Below the pieces are notes generated by a model. That model was given only the letters and a program-made list of their open reading frames with translations, made no database searches and had not been told where the DNA came from. Shown here piece by piece: positions 24,583 through 33,066 of a DNA stretch of 38,168 nt. The DNA lies in contig PKSX01000186.1 in assembly GCA_002869435.1 (NCBI GenBank), positions 1 through 38,168 of the forward strand, given 5' to 3'. The position numbers and the translations under genes were made by a program. Source of the stretch: Marinilabiliales bacterium (GTDB lineage Bacteria > Bacteroidota > Bacteroidia > Bacteroidales > DTU049). Numbering within the stretch: position 1 is the stretch's first letter; each line of letters opens with the position of its first letter.

Positions 24583-24640
24583 ATCCAATCCGCGATAATC
24601 CGTAGAGCAATATAAACAGCGTTAATCCGCGTCCCCAATC
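24583..24640 (-). repeat. Degenerate CGGATTA / CGCGGATT repeats
   Basis: On the minus strand this gap holds CGCGGATT twice and CGGATTA twice, partly overlapping, within about 55 nt. It belongs to the same word family as the short repeat at 5934-5950. It lies between the flavoprotein and yqeY-like genes. Confidence 0.45.
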
Positions 24641-24654
24641 TCACAGAAAATTCG

Positions 24655-24662
24655 TAATTTCG
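24655..24662 (+). promoter_or_regulatory. -7-like box TAATTTCG upstream of the YqeY gene
   Basis: It has one mismatch to TAnnTTTG and ends 13 nt before the ATG at 24676. The preceding word AAATTCG is shared with the tRNA-Leu promoter (AAATTCG directly before its -7 box). Confidence 0.35.
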
Positions 24663-24675
24663 AAACAAAAAAACC

Positions 24676-25125
24676 ATGAGTTTACTCGACACAATCAGCA
24701 AAGACATAATGGCTGCCATGAAGGCCCGTGAAAATGACAAACTTGAAGCTTTGAGGGCTGTAAAAGCTGCATTGCTTTTAGCCGGAACAGAAAGCGGGGC
24801 CGGTGGTAAGATTAGCGAAGAAGAAGAGTTAAAAATCCTGAAAAAGCTTGTAAAGCAACGCAAAGAAAGTGCAGAAATCTATAAAGAAAAAGGCCGTCAG
24901 GATCTGTATGATGACGAAGTAAAACAGGCCGCTGTTATTGAGCAGTATTTACCCGAGCAGCTTTCGGAAGAAAAAATACGTGAAGATGTAAAGAAAATCA
25001 TTGCCGACACCGGAGCCAGTGAAATAAAAGATATGGGTAGGGTGATGGGTATGGCCGCCAAGCATTTTGCAGGCAAAGCTGATAACTCACTGGTATCAAA
25101 AATTGTCAGGGAAGAGTTAGCCTAG
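24676..25125 (+). CDS. GatB/YqeY domain-containing protein
   Basis: The 149-residue cytoplasmic, largely helical protein is of the YqeY family, which shares its fold with the tail domain of GatB, the tRNA-dependent amidotransferase subunit. Typical features are the start MSLLDTISKDIMAAMKARENDKLEALRAVKAAL, the ISEEEELKILKKLVKQRKES segment, the EQYLPEQLSEE motif and the ending DMGRVMGMAAKHFAGKADNSLVSKIVREEL. A role in tRNA-linked metabolism is suspected for the family but not established. It is followed 35 nt later by the DUF2061 gene, which has its own -7 box. Confidence 0.92.
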   Translation: MSLLDTISKDIMAAMKARENDKLEALRAVKAALLLAGTESGAGGKISEEEELKILKKLVKQRKESAEIYKEKGRQDLYDDEVKQAAVIEQYLPEQLSEEKIREDVKKIIADTGASEIKDMGRVMGMAAKHFAGKADNSLVSKIVREELA

Positions 25126-25146
25126 AACTACATTGTTTTTTTTAAT

Positions 25147-25154
25147 TACTTTTG
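25147..25154 (+). promoter_or_regulatory. -7 box TACTTTTG, 6 nt before the DUF2061 start
   Basis: This perfect TAnnTTTG match is separated from the ATG at 25161 by only 6 nt, so the transcript would be leaderless or nearly so. The nearest TTG upstream (25133-25135) is only 11 nt away, too close for a normal -33, so the promoter is not complete. Confidence 0.4.
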
Positions 25155-25160
25155 CGGGCT

Positions 25161-25613
25161 ATGATAAAAGACAGCAATCTTAGAAGCTTTGTGAAAGGTG
25201 TTAGCTGGCGTCTGGTAGGGAGTATTGACACTTTTCTGCTGGGTTGGCTGATCTTCGATGATATAAAAGATGCCTCACAAATAGCATTTCTGGAGCTTAC
25301 TACTAAGATTGTCCTTTACTTCCTTCACGAACGTGCCTGGAATGCAATAAAAGTAGGCCGGCGGCCGGATGGCTCAGTAGCGCCATGGCGTTCACTCGTA
25401 AAAGCTATAACTTTCCGTGTTCTTGCTTCAGCCGATACTGCGTTTCTGGCATGGATCACAACCGGAAAAGTGGCTGCATCATTTACGCTCAGCGGATTTG
25501 AACTTGCCACCAAACTTGGTCTATTTTACCTTCATGAGCGTCTCTGGACGAAAATCAACTGGGGAAGAATTTACGAAGGAGAACCCGTTAAGAAAGAAGA
25601 TACAACACGTTAA
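25161..25613 (+). CDS. Membrane protein with two DUF2061 domains
   Basis: The 150-residue protein is a tandem of two similar halves, each with hydrophobic helices: SFVKGVSWRLVGSIDTFLLGW ... LYFLHERAWNAIKVG, then SLVKAITFRVLASADTAFLAW ... LFYLHERLWTKINWG. The repeated K-x-x-x-x-R-x-x-x-S-x-D-T and HERxW motifs define DUF2061. The family is small, membrane-bound and of unknown function, sometimes found near or fused to sulfate assimilation genes; no such genes are here. I choose the ATG at 25161 over an in-frame TTG at 25152 because the latter lies within the -7 box. A heptamer repeat follows the stop directly. Confidence 0.88.
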   Translation: MIKDSNLRSFVKGVSWRLVGSIDTFLLGWLIFDDIKDASQIAFLELTTKIVLYFLHERAWNAIKVGRRPDGSVAPWRSLVKAITFRVLASADTAFLAWITTGKVAASFTLSGFELATKLGLFYLHERLWTKINWGRIYEGEPVKKEDTTR

Positions 25614-25614
25614 G

Positions 25615-25642
25615 TTTTTTATTTTCACTTTTTGCTTTTACA
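25615..25642 (+). repeat. 7-bp repeat (TTTTNNN, 4 units) that doubles as -33 region
   Basis: Four heptamers beginning TTTT start 2 nt after the stop codon of the DUF2061 gene. The third unit contains the TTTG used as the -33 box of the next promoter. The signal is weaker than at other loci because the unit is T-rich, but period, strand and position agree. Confidence 0.5.
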
Positions 25643-25661
25643 GAAAAAACACATAGATTTG
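25631..25661 (+). promoter_or_regulatory. Promoter TTTG-N19-TAGATTTG for the GH18-like gene
   Basis: TTTG at 25631-25634 and TAGATTTG at 25654-25661 are 19 nt apart and match the Bacteroidota consensus. The predicted start is at about 25668 and the ATG is at 25677, giving a leader of about 9 nt. It also supports ATG 25677, not an in-frame codon at 25632 that lies within the promoter. Confidence 0.65.
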
Positions 25662-25676
25662 TACAAATTGTCTTTT

Positions 25677-28613
25677 ATGAGGTTAGTGGTGTTATTTATG
25701 CTGTTTTTTGCAGTCTTAAGCGCAAATGCACAGCAACATTCATCTTTCAGAGGTTTTGAATCTGAATATTATAAGACTCATGAATTTACAGACAGTCTGA
25801 TACTGCCTGAAATTCCTGACCGAAACCAAAATTGCACACTGGAAAAACGTGTTTTTGGATGGCATCCGTACTGGGTAGGTTCTATATACCAAAATTACCA
25901 GTGGAATTTACTTTCTGATCTTTGCTATTTTTCATACGAGTTTAATGCATCGACCGGAAACCCTACCAATACACACAGCTGGTTCACTGCACCGGTAATT
26001 GATACAGCGCTAGCTCACGGTACTAAAGTACATTTGTGCGTAACCATGTTTAGTTCTGTTGACCACACTACTTTTTTCGGAAGTACAACAGCTCAAACAA
26101 ACCTTATTACAAACCTGGTTAACGCCGTTGAAACCCGAAATGCACACGGCATTAACCTCGATTTTGAAGGCGTGAGTTCTTCACACGAACCTGCACTAAC
26201 AGTTTTTGTGCAACGCATCGCAGACTCTCTTCACACGCGAATTCCGGGCGCTGAACTTACCATTGCGATGCCGGCTGTTGACTGGGGCGGAACATGGAAT
26301 ATTTCCGCTTTAAATTCTTACGTTGACCTCTTCATTTTTATGGGCTACGACTATTATTACGGTGGCAGCAGCATTGCGGGGCCAACAGGTCCAACCTACA
26401 CATACAACACATTTAACTATAATATCTCAAGAACCATTTCATACTATCTACATGAAGGAATGACCCCTTCAAAACTTCTCGTAGGTGTTCCCTACTATGG
26501 TTTTGAATGGCAAACAAGCGGTCTTACGAATCCGGCAAGCACGGTTAGCTCAGGAACTGCACGGACTTATTCTACCGTAATGAACAATAGCAGCGGACAT
26601 TATTCACTGGCCAATTACGGCTGGGAGCCCAACTCACTTGAGTCTTACTGGGCCTACAGCAGCGGCGGATTATATTATCAATGCTGGGTAGATAATGAAA
26701 GGGCTATGAGTAGGAAATTCGACCTCATCAATATCAGAGATATAGGTGGAATCGGCATTTGGGCACTGGGGTACGACAACGGGTATACCCAATTCTGGGA
26801 TCTGATTGCCGACAAATTTTCAGATTGTGCCGTAGTTCCATGTGTTGACACCATTTGGGATCTTGGAGGCCCCGGGCATTCGCACCATAATTACGAAGAT
26901 TTTGTATACACCATTGAACCGGATAATGCTTCAGGACTAACTCTTGATTTTCAGAGTTTTGATCTTGAAGCTAATTATGATTCTCTATATATTTATGATG
27001 GCCCCGACATTTCTTCTCCACTCATTGGAGGTTATAGCGGTACCACCAGCCCGGGAACAATAATAGCTACAGGGAACAGTTTAACCCTGCGCTTTTTCTC
27101 TGATGTTTCTACAGCCGGTCAGGGCTGGGAAGCCTATTGGTCGTGCAGTTCAGACAATGCTGCACCGTATACAGAAATTCAGAGCATATCCAATTGGAAA
27201 ACTGAAGATTTTCAGGTTGTATTCAATGACTCGGATAATGTCGCGCTTGAAGAAAGCTTTTGGCAGGTGCTCAATTATAACGGAACAGACTGGAAGGCGA
27301 ATACCAACTGCCGTTTTCTGAATGAGAATTTTGAAAATGCTGTTATGCCCTCAGAGTGGACCGCCGAAATCGGCACATGGGTCCTGAATAACGGACATTT
27401 ATATCAGACAGATTCAACACTGAGCAATACAAAGTACAATATTGAAGTGCTACAGGACAGCAATAATGTGTATCTGTATCACTGGCAAATGAACCTTGGC
27501 AGTGCTGATGTAAATAATAACCGCCGTGCAGGATTGCATTATTTCTGTGATTCGCTGCAGCTAAGCAACCGTGGAAATAATTACATGGTGTATTGCCGTC
27601 TGGATGATCAGGCTGTTCAAATGTATGAGTATATAAACAATTCATATAATATGATGGTCAGTGCTTCATACCCTTTTGTTCAAAATACATGGTACGATAT
27701 AAAAGTTCTCTATAATCCAAATACCGGCTATAATGCAACCTGGATAAACAATGAGTTCATCACTTCTTGGACTGATGCAACGCCATTAAAAAGCGGAAAC
27801 GGTTTCTCACTCAGAACGGGAAACACAACTGCATGGTATGATGATATTAAAATCTATACCAGCAGAACCGGAAATGAAAGTGTTACTGTTGGTGCCGACA
27901 GCATGAATATGGTGCGCTGGCAAAACCCGAATCCTTCTACCCCGGCCTGCCGTGTTAAATCTATTGTACTTGATGAAGCCAATTTGTGGTCGAACATAGA
28001 CGGAGAAGATGTAAACATTGATTACACTCCACCCTCAGCTCCCGCATGGGTAAATGATTTTGGTGGTGTTAGCATGATGGACTGGGACACATTATACATT
28101 ACGGCTAACACAAATAATTATACCACCTGCTCTGCTGCATCAGACACCAATAGTGCCATTGGTTCTTATTATTTCGGAATGGGCTCTTATTGCCTTGACA
28201 GCGCAGCCACATATTATGCATCGGGTGATACTATTGAAACAGCAGGAATTTTTGATGCAATGTTCAGCCAGGCCATTTACTATACTTTTGCTTATGCTGT
28301 AAATGGTGCAGGTCTTCATTCCGACACCGTATGCTCTGATGGTATTCTGGTACTGCTGTATTCTTCTGTCAATGATAATGAGGAAGATATTTCGGTCTAC
28401 CCCAATCCTGTTTCAGATATGTTGACAATTAATTTACCGGAAACCATAAATGCAGACATTAACATCTATGCAGCTGATGGACGTTTAATGATGTGCATTC
28501 CCAAAAACCCAGAAAGCAAATATAAGGTCTCATGCGGTCATTGGCCGGCCGGTATATACATGATACATGTAAACAGTGATATTCCTGTTTTCGAAAAATT
28601 TATGAAAGACTAA
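25677..28613 (+). CDS. GH18-like secreted glycosidase with CUB domain and T9SS sorting domain
   Basis: The 978-residue exported protein has a signal peptide (1-19), a GH18 (chitinase/YaaH-like) TIM-barrel domain at about 55-390, a CUB domain at about 400-500 (DLGGPGHSHHNYEDFVYTIEP ... DSLYIYDG), and a mixed beta-sandwich region. The latter includes a segment similar to those in secreted Bacteroidota amidases and xanthan-lyase-like proteins (about 510-740). A type-A T9SS sorting domain forms the last ~75 residues (SVYPNPVSDMLTINLP onward). The GH18 catalytic motif reads HGINLDFEG (157-165): the critical Asp162 and Glu164 are kept, but the first two acidic positions are His157 and Asn160. Activity on chitin or peptidoglycan is plausible but unproven. 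Confidence 0.88.
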   Translation: MRLVVLFMLFFAVLSANAQQHSSFRGFESEYYKTHEFTDSLILPEIPDRNQNCTLEKRVFGWHPYWVGSIYQNYQWNLLSDLCYFSYEFNASTGNPTNTHSWFTAPVIDTALAHGTKVHLCVTMFSSVDHTTFFGSTTAQTNLITNLVNAVETRNAHGINLDFEGVSSSHEPALTVFVQRIADSLHTRIPGAELTIAMPAVDWGGTWNISALNSYVDLFIFMGYDYYYGGSSIAGPTGPTYTYNTFNYNISRTISYYLHEGMTPSKLLVGVPYYGFEWQTSGLTNPASTVSSGTARTYSTVMNNSSGHYSLANYGWEPNSLESYWAYSSGGLYYQCWVDNERAMSRKFDLINIRDIGGIGIWALGYDNGYTQFWDLIADKFSDCAVVPCVDTIWDLGGPGHSHHNYEDFVYTIEPDNASGLTLDFQSFDLEANYDSLYIYDGPDISSPLIGGYSGTTSPGTIIATGNSLTLRFFSDVSTAGQGWEAYWSCSSDNAAPYTEIQSISNWKTEDFQVVFNDSDNVALEESFWQVLNYNGTDWKANTNCRFLNENFENAVMPSEWTAEIGTWVLNNGHLYQTDSTLSNTKYNIEVLQDSNNVYLYHWQMNLGSADVNNNRRAGLHYFCDSLQLSNRGNNYMVYCRLDDQAVQMYEYINNSYNMMVSASYPFVQNTWYDIKVLYNPNTGYNATWINNEFITSWTDATPLKSGNGFSLRTGNTTAWYDDIKIYTSRTGNESVTVGADSMNMVRWQNPNPSTPACRVKSIVLDEANLWSNIDGEDVNIDYTPPSAPAWVNDFGGVSMMDWDTLYITANTNNYTTCSAASDTNSAIGSYYFGMGSYCLDSAATYYASGDTIETAGIFDAMFSQAIYYTFAYAVNGAGLHSDTVCSDGILVLLYSSVNDNEEDISVYPNPVSDMLTINLPETINADINIYAADGRLMMCIPKNPESKYKVSCGHWPAGIYMIHVNSDIPVFEKFMKD

Positions 28614-28665
28614 ACAACCTTTCATACATTATTAATGTCTAAAATTCAAGAAAACCCACTATATT

Positions 28666-31600
28666 ATGAAAAACTTTGCACTAGTATTTGTATTACTTCT
28701 AAGTTCTGTTCTGCTTTTTGGGCAGAATGAACGCCCTCTATGGCAAGATGGTAAAATTTGGATTAAAGTTAAAGCAGACTACCCCGTAAAACGTCAGGTA
28801 AGTTTTAACGGATCTGCTTCAGAGAACCCAAATGATCTTCCGTTTAACACCTTGCAATTTATTGAAAGATTATCAGGCAAATATCAGTTTACACGATTGT
28901 CGCGGCCTTTCCATCAGGCAAAAAACTACGAGCCTCTGGAAAACCTGTATCAGATAGATTTTACAGATTATGCCAATGCAGATAATATAATCAAAGACCT
29001 GCAAAACATTGAAGGAGTAGAATACGCCGAAAAGGTTCCGATGATGTATACGACCATTACGGTTCCGAATGACACCTATTATAACACCACTAATGCGTGG
29101 GGTTTGTTTAAAATTAATGCCGGAATGGCCTGGGATTACTCTTTGGGAAGTTCAGCCATTACAGTGGCTGTTGTAGACAATGCCATGCAAATGGCGCATC
29201 CCGATCTATCAGGCGCCTGGTGGACCAACCCGGGTGAAATTGCCGGCAATGGAATTGATGATGACGGAAACGGATATATTGATGATGTTAATGGCTACGA
29301 TGTTGCCGACGACGATAATAACCCCAACCCACCATCAACAAGTTTCGACCACGGAACACATGTTTCCGGTATTGTGGGAGCAAGCACAAATAATAGCACC
29401 GGGGTAGCTTCAATCGGGTATGGAGTTAGTGTGATTCCGGTAAAATCTACTGCCGATGCGGCCAGTCCAACATCTGTTACCAATGGATACGATGGAATTA
29501 TTTATGCTGCAAATACCGGTGCCGACGTAATTAACCTTAGCTGGGGTGGATATTCATATTCAACAACAGCTCAAAACATTATCAACTATGCTTACGGACA
29601 GGGCTGTATTATTGTTGCCGCCGCCGGAAATGATGATATAACCACATCACATTATCCATCATCATACAATAATGTTATCAGTGTGGCCTCAACCACAACC
29701 GACGATTCAAAAAGTTCATTCTCAAATTACGGCTCAGACATTGACGTAAGTGCACCCGGTAGTTTTATATACAGCACTTTGCCAAATAACACTTATGGAT
29801 ACATGAGTGGAACTTCAATGGCCAGCCCAATGGTTGCCGGTCTTTGCGGATTAATGCTATCTCTTAATCCCGGATTAACCCAAACAGATGTTCAAACCTG
29901 TCTTGAAAACACCTGCGATGATATTGATGCAGCAAATCCATCATACATTAACCAGCTTGGTGCAGGAAGAATCAATGCCGAAGCGGCCATGTCTTGTGTT
30001 TCATCAACCCTTGGCTGGGCTCCTGTTGCCGATTTTACAGCCAATATTACAACAGTATCGGCAGGTGGAAACGTAACATTTACTGACCAAAGTATTTACA
30101 ACCCCACTTCATGGACATGGACTTTCAATGGGGGAACACCTGCATCTTACAGCGGCCAAACTCCGGGAGCTATTCAGTATAATACACCTGGTGTTTACGA
30201 TGTAAAACTCGTTGTGAGTAATGCCAATGGATCGGATTCCATAACAAAAACGAGCTACATTACTGTTTTACCGGCCAACACCTGCGATACTATAACAAAT
30301 ACAGAGCCGGGTGATAATATGTACTACTATAATTATGGAGCAAATGGATATTTAGGTGGTCACAATGGTTATCAAATTACTGCGTGGGCAGATAAGTATA
30401 CCAATACTTACCCGGCAGGGACTTACATTCATTATGTAGATTTCTACTTTGCAGTTGGAATGACAAACAGCTCAACAGCGTTTATTACTGCAACAATATG
30501 GGATGATACGGGAGCAGGCGGAACTCCGGGTGCAGTTCTGGACTCTAAAAACATACTTCTTGAAGACATTGAATATGATGTAACCAACAATTATATTACT
30601 CGTTGGTACCTTGATAATGATGTGGCTCTGCCCGCAGGAGATTTTTATGTTGGTTTCACTTTAACAATGGCCAACGGTGATACTGTTTGCCTAACCATGA
30701 CTCAGGATCTAGCACCTATTGCAGGACGTTCAAATACATTATGGATTTATAATGCTTTTGGCGGAGCTGCATGGGAAACATATACCACATATTCAGCCAC
30801 CGAATTGAGTGCACATATTTATCTTGGCGTGTCTACTACTCCTGTAGCTTCATCGATAAGTCCTACAAGTGCTACCATTTGCGAAGGTGATGCAGTAAAC
30901 TTCTCTTCTTCCGGTTGTACAAATGCTTCAAATGTGGAGTGGTATTTTAACGGTTCTCCGACCGATACAACAACAGTTCCTGATCCAAGTATTATTTTCG
31001 ACACTCCAGGCACCCACACTCAATATCTGGTGGCCTACAATACTTGTGGTCATTGGGCCGTCGACTCCATGGATGTTGTGGTGAACCCGGTTCCCAGCGT
31101 CAGCGTAAGTGCAGATATTGACACCATTTGTGGTTCAGGTTCTTCAAATCTCCTGGCAACTGGTGCATCATCGTATACCTGGACACCAGCAACAGGGCTA
31201 AGCAGTACAACTATTCCAAATCCGGTTGCTACTCCGGCAGCCACAACAACTTATACTGTTGTTGGTACGAGCGGAGGTTGTTCAAATGATGCCAGTATTA
31301 CTATTTATGTAGAAGATCCACCAACAGCAAGTTTCAATTATAATCCAACCAGCCCGTTATGTGATAACACGCCCATTACTTTCGATGGAAGCGGTTCAAC
31401 AAACGCAAGTACATTCAGCTGGACTTTCCCGGGCGGCACACCTGCAAGTTCTACTGCAGTAAATCCAACAGTTACTTTCAGTGCAGGTTCTCACACTGTT
31501 AAACTTGTTGTTGAAAACGGATGCGGAGCGAAAGACTCTACTACAACCGTAATTAATGTGAATGCAATGCCAAGTCTTACAGTTACTGCTACTCCTGATA

Positions 31601-33000
31601 CTCTATGTGCCCCGGGTACAACTCAACTGCTTGCATCAGGTGCAACTAACTATGCCTGGAGTCCTTCAACCGGCCTTAGCAGCACAACAATAGCCAACCC
31701 TGTTGCTACACTCGCCAGCACTCAAACATACACAGTAATAGGTTCTAATGGAGCCTGTGCAGATACTGCGACGATTGAGATCTTTGTAGATCAGGCCCCT
31801 GTTGCTGCATTCAACTATAGTCCAACTGCACCGCTCTGTGATAATACACCTATTTCATTTAACGGTAGTATTTCCACTAATGCAGACAATTATATGTGGT
31901 CATTCCCGGGCGGAAGTCCTGCAAGTTCAACAGCAATGAACCCAACATCTACTTTCACTTCAGGAGCTCATACGGTCACTCTTATAGTTCAAAACTCATG
32001 CGGCGCATATGATACCACTACAACAGTGATTAATGTTGAAGTATATCCCAGCCTTGCGGTAACAGCAACACCAGATACTCTTTGTGCGCCCGGCACAACA
32101 CAATTGCTTGCTTCAGGAGCTACTAATTATACCTGGTCTCCATCAACAGGGCTTAGTAGTACCACAATTGCCAACCCCATTGCTACACTCGCCAGCACTC
32201 AAACGTATACAGTAATAGGTGCTAATGGCGCATGTGCAGACACCATGGATATTACAATTTTTGTTGATCAGGCACCTGTTGCTGCCATTAACTACACTCC
32301 AATGTCGCCCTTATGCGACAATATCTCCATTGACTTCGATGGAAGTTCATCAACCAATGCAGCCAATTATACATGGGTTTTCCAAAATGGAACTCCGGGA
32401 ACATCTCCTTCAGTCACTGAAACTGTTGATTTCCCTGCCGGCACACACAATATAATACTTATTGTACAGAACTCATGTGGTGCCTATGATTCCACGAGTA
32501 CCAACATAATTGTAAATGCTGCTCCACAACCCACTATTATTGCAAATGACAGTGTGTTCTGTACCAACACAACATATTCATTGGATGCAGGCAGTGGTTA
32601 TACAAATTATAGCTGGACCGGAGGTAGCTCAACTACAAATCTGCTTTCAATTTCATCCACAACTGCCGGAAACCAGGATTATTCAGTAACGGTTACAGAT
32701 GGAAACGGATGTGAGGGCTCAGATACCATTACTATTGCTTACGTTGTTTGTTCTGAAGTGATCTCTTATGGTGATATGCCTTTGATTGTGTATCCGAATC
32801 CGGCTCATAACAATGTCTTCATTGAAGGTATTACCGAAAGCTGCAGAATATACATTGTCAGCGCAGATGGTCGTCTGGTAAGTGACCAAATGACCAACAG
32901 TGATGTAAGCTTGAATATCAGCATGCTAAGTGCAGGAGTGTACTTCCTGAACATTGAAGGAGATAATACAAAATCAGTATTCAGGCTGGTGGTCGAATAA
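28666..33000 (+). CDS. Giant S8 subtilisin-like protease with PKD/Ig-like repeats and T9SS sorting domain
   Basis: The 1444-residue exported protein has a signal peptide (1-20), an N-terminal inhibitor-like prodomain (about 28-130) and a subtilisin domain (about 140-445). The catalytic residues are Asp171 (VAVVDNAMQ), His229 (DHGTHVSG) and Ser384 (SGTSMASPMVAG), with the oxyanion Asn322 in AAAGND. A PKD domain follows (about 455-537), then a beta-sandwich domain (about 540-725). Next come three tandem units of exactly 159 residues, marked by Cys822, Cys981 and Cys1140, each an Ig-like half plus a PKD half with conserved Cys pairs. A fourth half unit and a type-A T9SS domain (IVYPNPAHNNVFIE onward) complete the protein. 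It is a surface protease that may also act as an adhesin. No truncation is seen. Confidence 0.94.
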   Translation: MKNFALVFVLLLSSVLLFGQNERPLWQDGKIWIKVKADYPVKRQVSFNGSASENPNDLPFNTLQFIERLSGKYQFTRLSRPFHQAKNYEPLENLYQIDFTDYANADNIIKDLQNIEGVEYAEKVPMMYTTITVPNDTYYNTTNAWGLFKINAGMAWDYSLGSSAITVAVVDNAMQMAHPDLSGAWWTNPGEIAGNGIDDDGNGYIDDVNGYDVADDDNNPNPPSTSFDHGTHVSGIVGASTNNSTGVASIGYGVSVIPVKSTADAASPTSVTNGYDGIIYAANTGADVINLSWGGYSYSTTAQNIINYAYGQGCIIVAAAGNDDITTSHYPSSYNNVISVASTTTDDSKSSFSNYGSDIDVSAPGSFIYSTLPNNTYGYMSGTSMASPMVAGLCGLMLSLNPGLTQTDVQTCLENTCDDIDAANPSYINQLGAGRINAEAAMSCVSSTLGWAPVADFTANITTVSAGGNVTFTDQSIYNPTSWTWTFNGGTPASYSGQTPGAIQYNTPGVYDVKLVVSNANGSDSITKTSYITVLPANTCDTITNTEPGDNMYYYNYGANGYLGGHNGYQITAWADKYTNTYPAGTYIHYVDFYFAVGMTNSSTAFITATIWDDTGAGGTPGAVLDSKNILLEDIEYDVTNNYITRWYLDNDVALPAGDFYVGFTLTMANGDTVCLTMTQDLAPIAGRSNTLWIYNAFGGAAWETYTTYSATELSAHIYLGVSTTPVASSISPTSATICEGDAVNFSSSGCTNASNVEWYFNGSPTDTTTVPDPSIIFDTPGTHTQYLVAYNTCGHWAVDSMDVVVNPVPSVSVSADIDTICGSGSSNLLATGASSYTWTPATGLSSTTIPNPVATPAATTTYTVVGTSGGCSNDASITIYVEDPPTASFNYNPTSPLCDNTPITFDGSGSTNASTFSWTFPGGTPASSTAVNPTVTFSAGSHTVKLVVENGCGAKDSTTTVINVNAMPSLTVTATPDTLCAPGTTQLLASGATNYAWSPSTGLSSTTIANPVATLASTQTYTVIGSNGACADTATIEIFVDQAPVAAFNYSPTAPLCDNTPISFNGSISTNADNYMWSFPGGSPASSTAMNPTSTFTSGAHTVTLIVQNSCGAYDTTTTVINVEVYPSLAVTATPDTLCAPGTTQLLASGATNYTWSPSTGLSSTTIANPIATLASTQTYTVIGANGACADTMDITIFVDQAPVAAINYTPMSPLCDNISIDFDGSSSTNAANYTWVFQNGTPGTSPSVTETVDFPAGTHNIILIVQNSCGAYDSTSTNIIVNAAPQPTIIANDSVFCTNTTYSLDAGSGYTNYSWTGGSSTTNLLSISSTTAGNQDYSVTVTDGNGCEGSDTITIAYVVCSEVISYGDMPLIVYPNPAHNNVFIEGITESCRIYIVSADGRLVSDQMTNSDVSLNISMLSAGVYFLNIEGDNTKSVFRLVVE
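31111..32520 (+). repeat. Three tandem 477-bp coding repeats within the subtilisin gene
   Basis: The units repeat every 159 codons (Cys codons of residues 822, 981 and 1140). The second and third copies share long identical peptides but differ at most synonymous third positions, except for a block around 31714-31750 versus 32191-32227 that is nearly identical in DNA. Confidence 0.8.
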
Positions 33001-33022
33001 AACATATCAAATTATAAAACTG

Positions 33023-33046
33023 AAAAGCCGGGGAAACCCGGTTTTT
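33023..33046 (+). terminator. Rho-independent terminator after the subtilisin gene
   Basis: A stem of GCCGGG paired with CCCGGT, closed by a GAAA tetraloop and extended by A-T pairs (AAAA against TTTT), is followed by T-rich sequence. It lies 23 nt after the stop and 20 nt before the next gene. Confidence 0.75.
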
Positions 33047-33066
33047 CATTAATACCGTTTTCAATT

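Noticed and set aside
31111..32520. Possible CRISPR-like or satellite array
   Set aside because: The 477-bp units are in frame and code for Ig-like and PKD domains; there are no short direct repeats with unique spacers.
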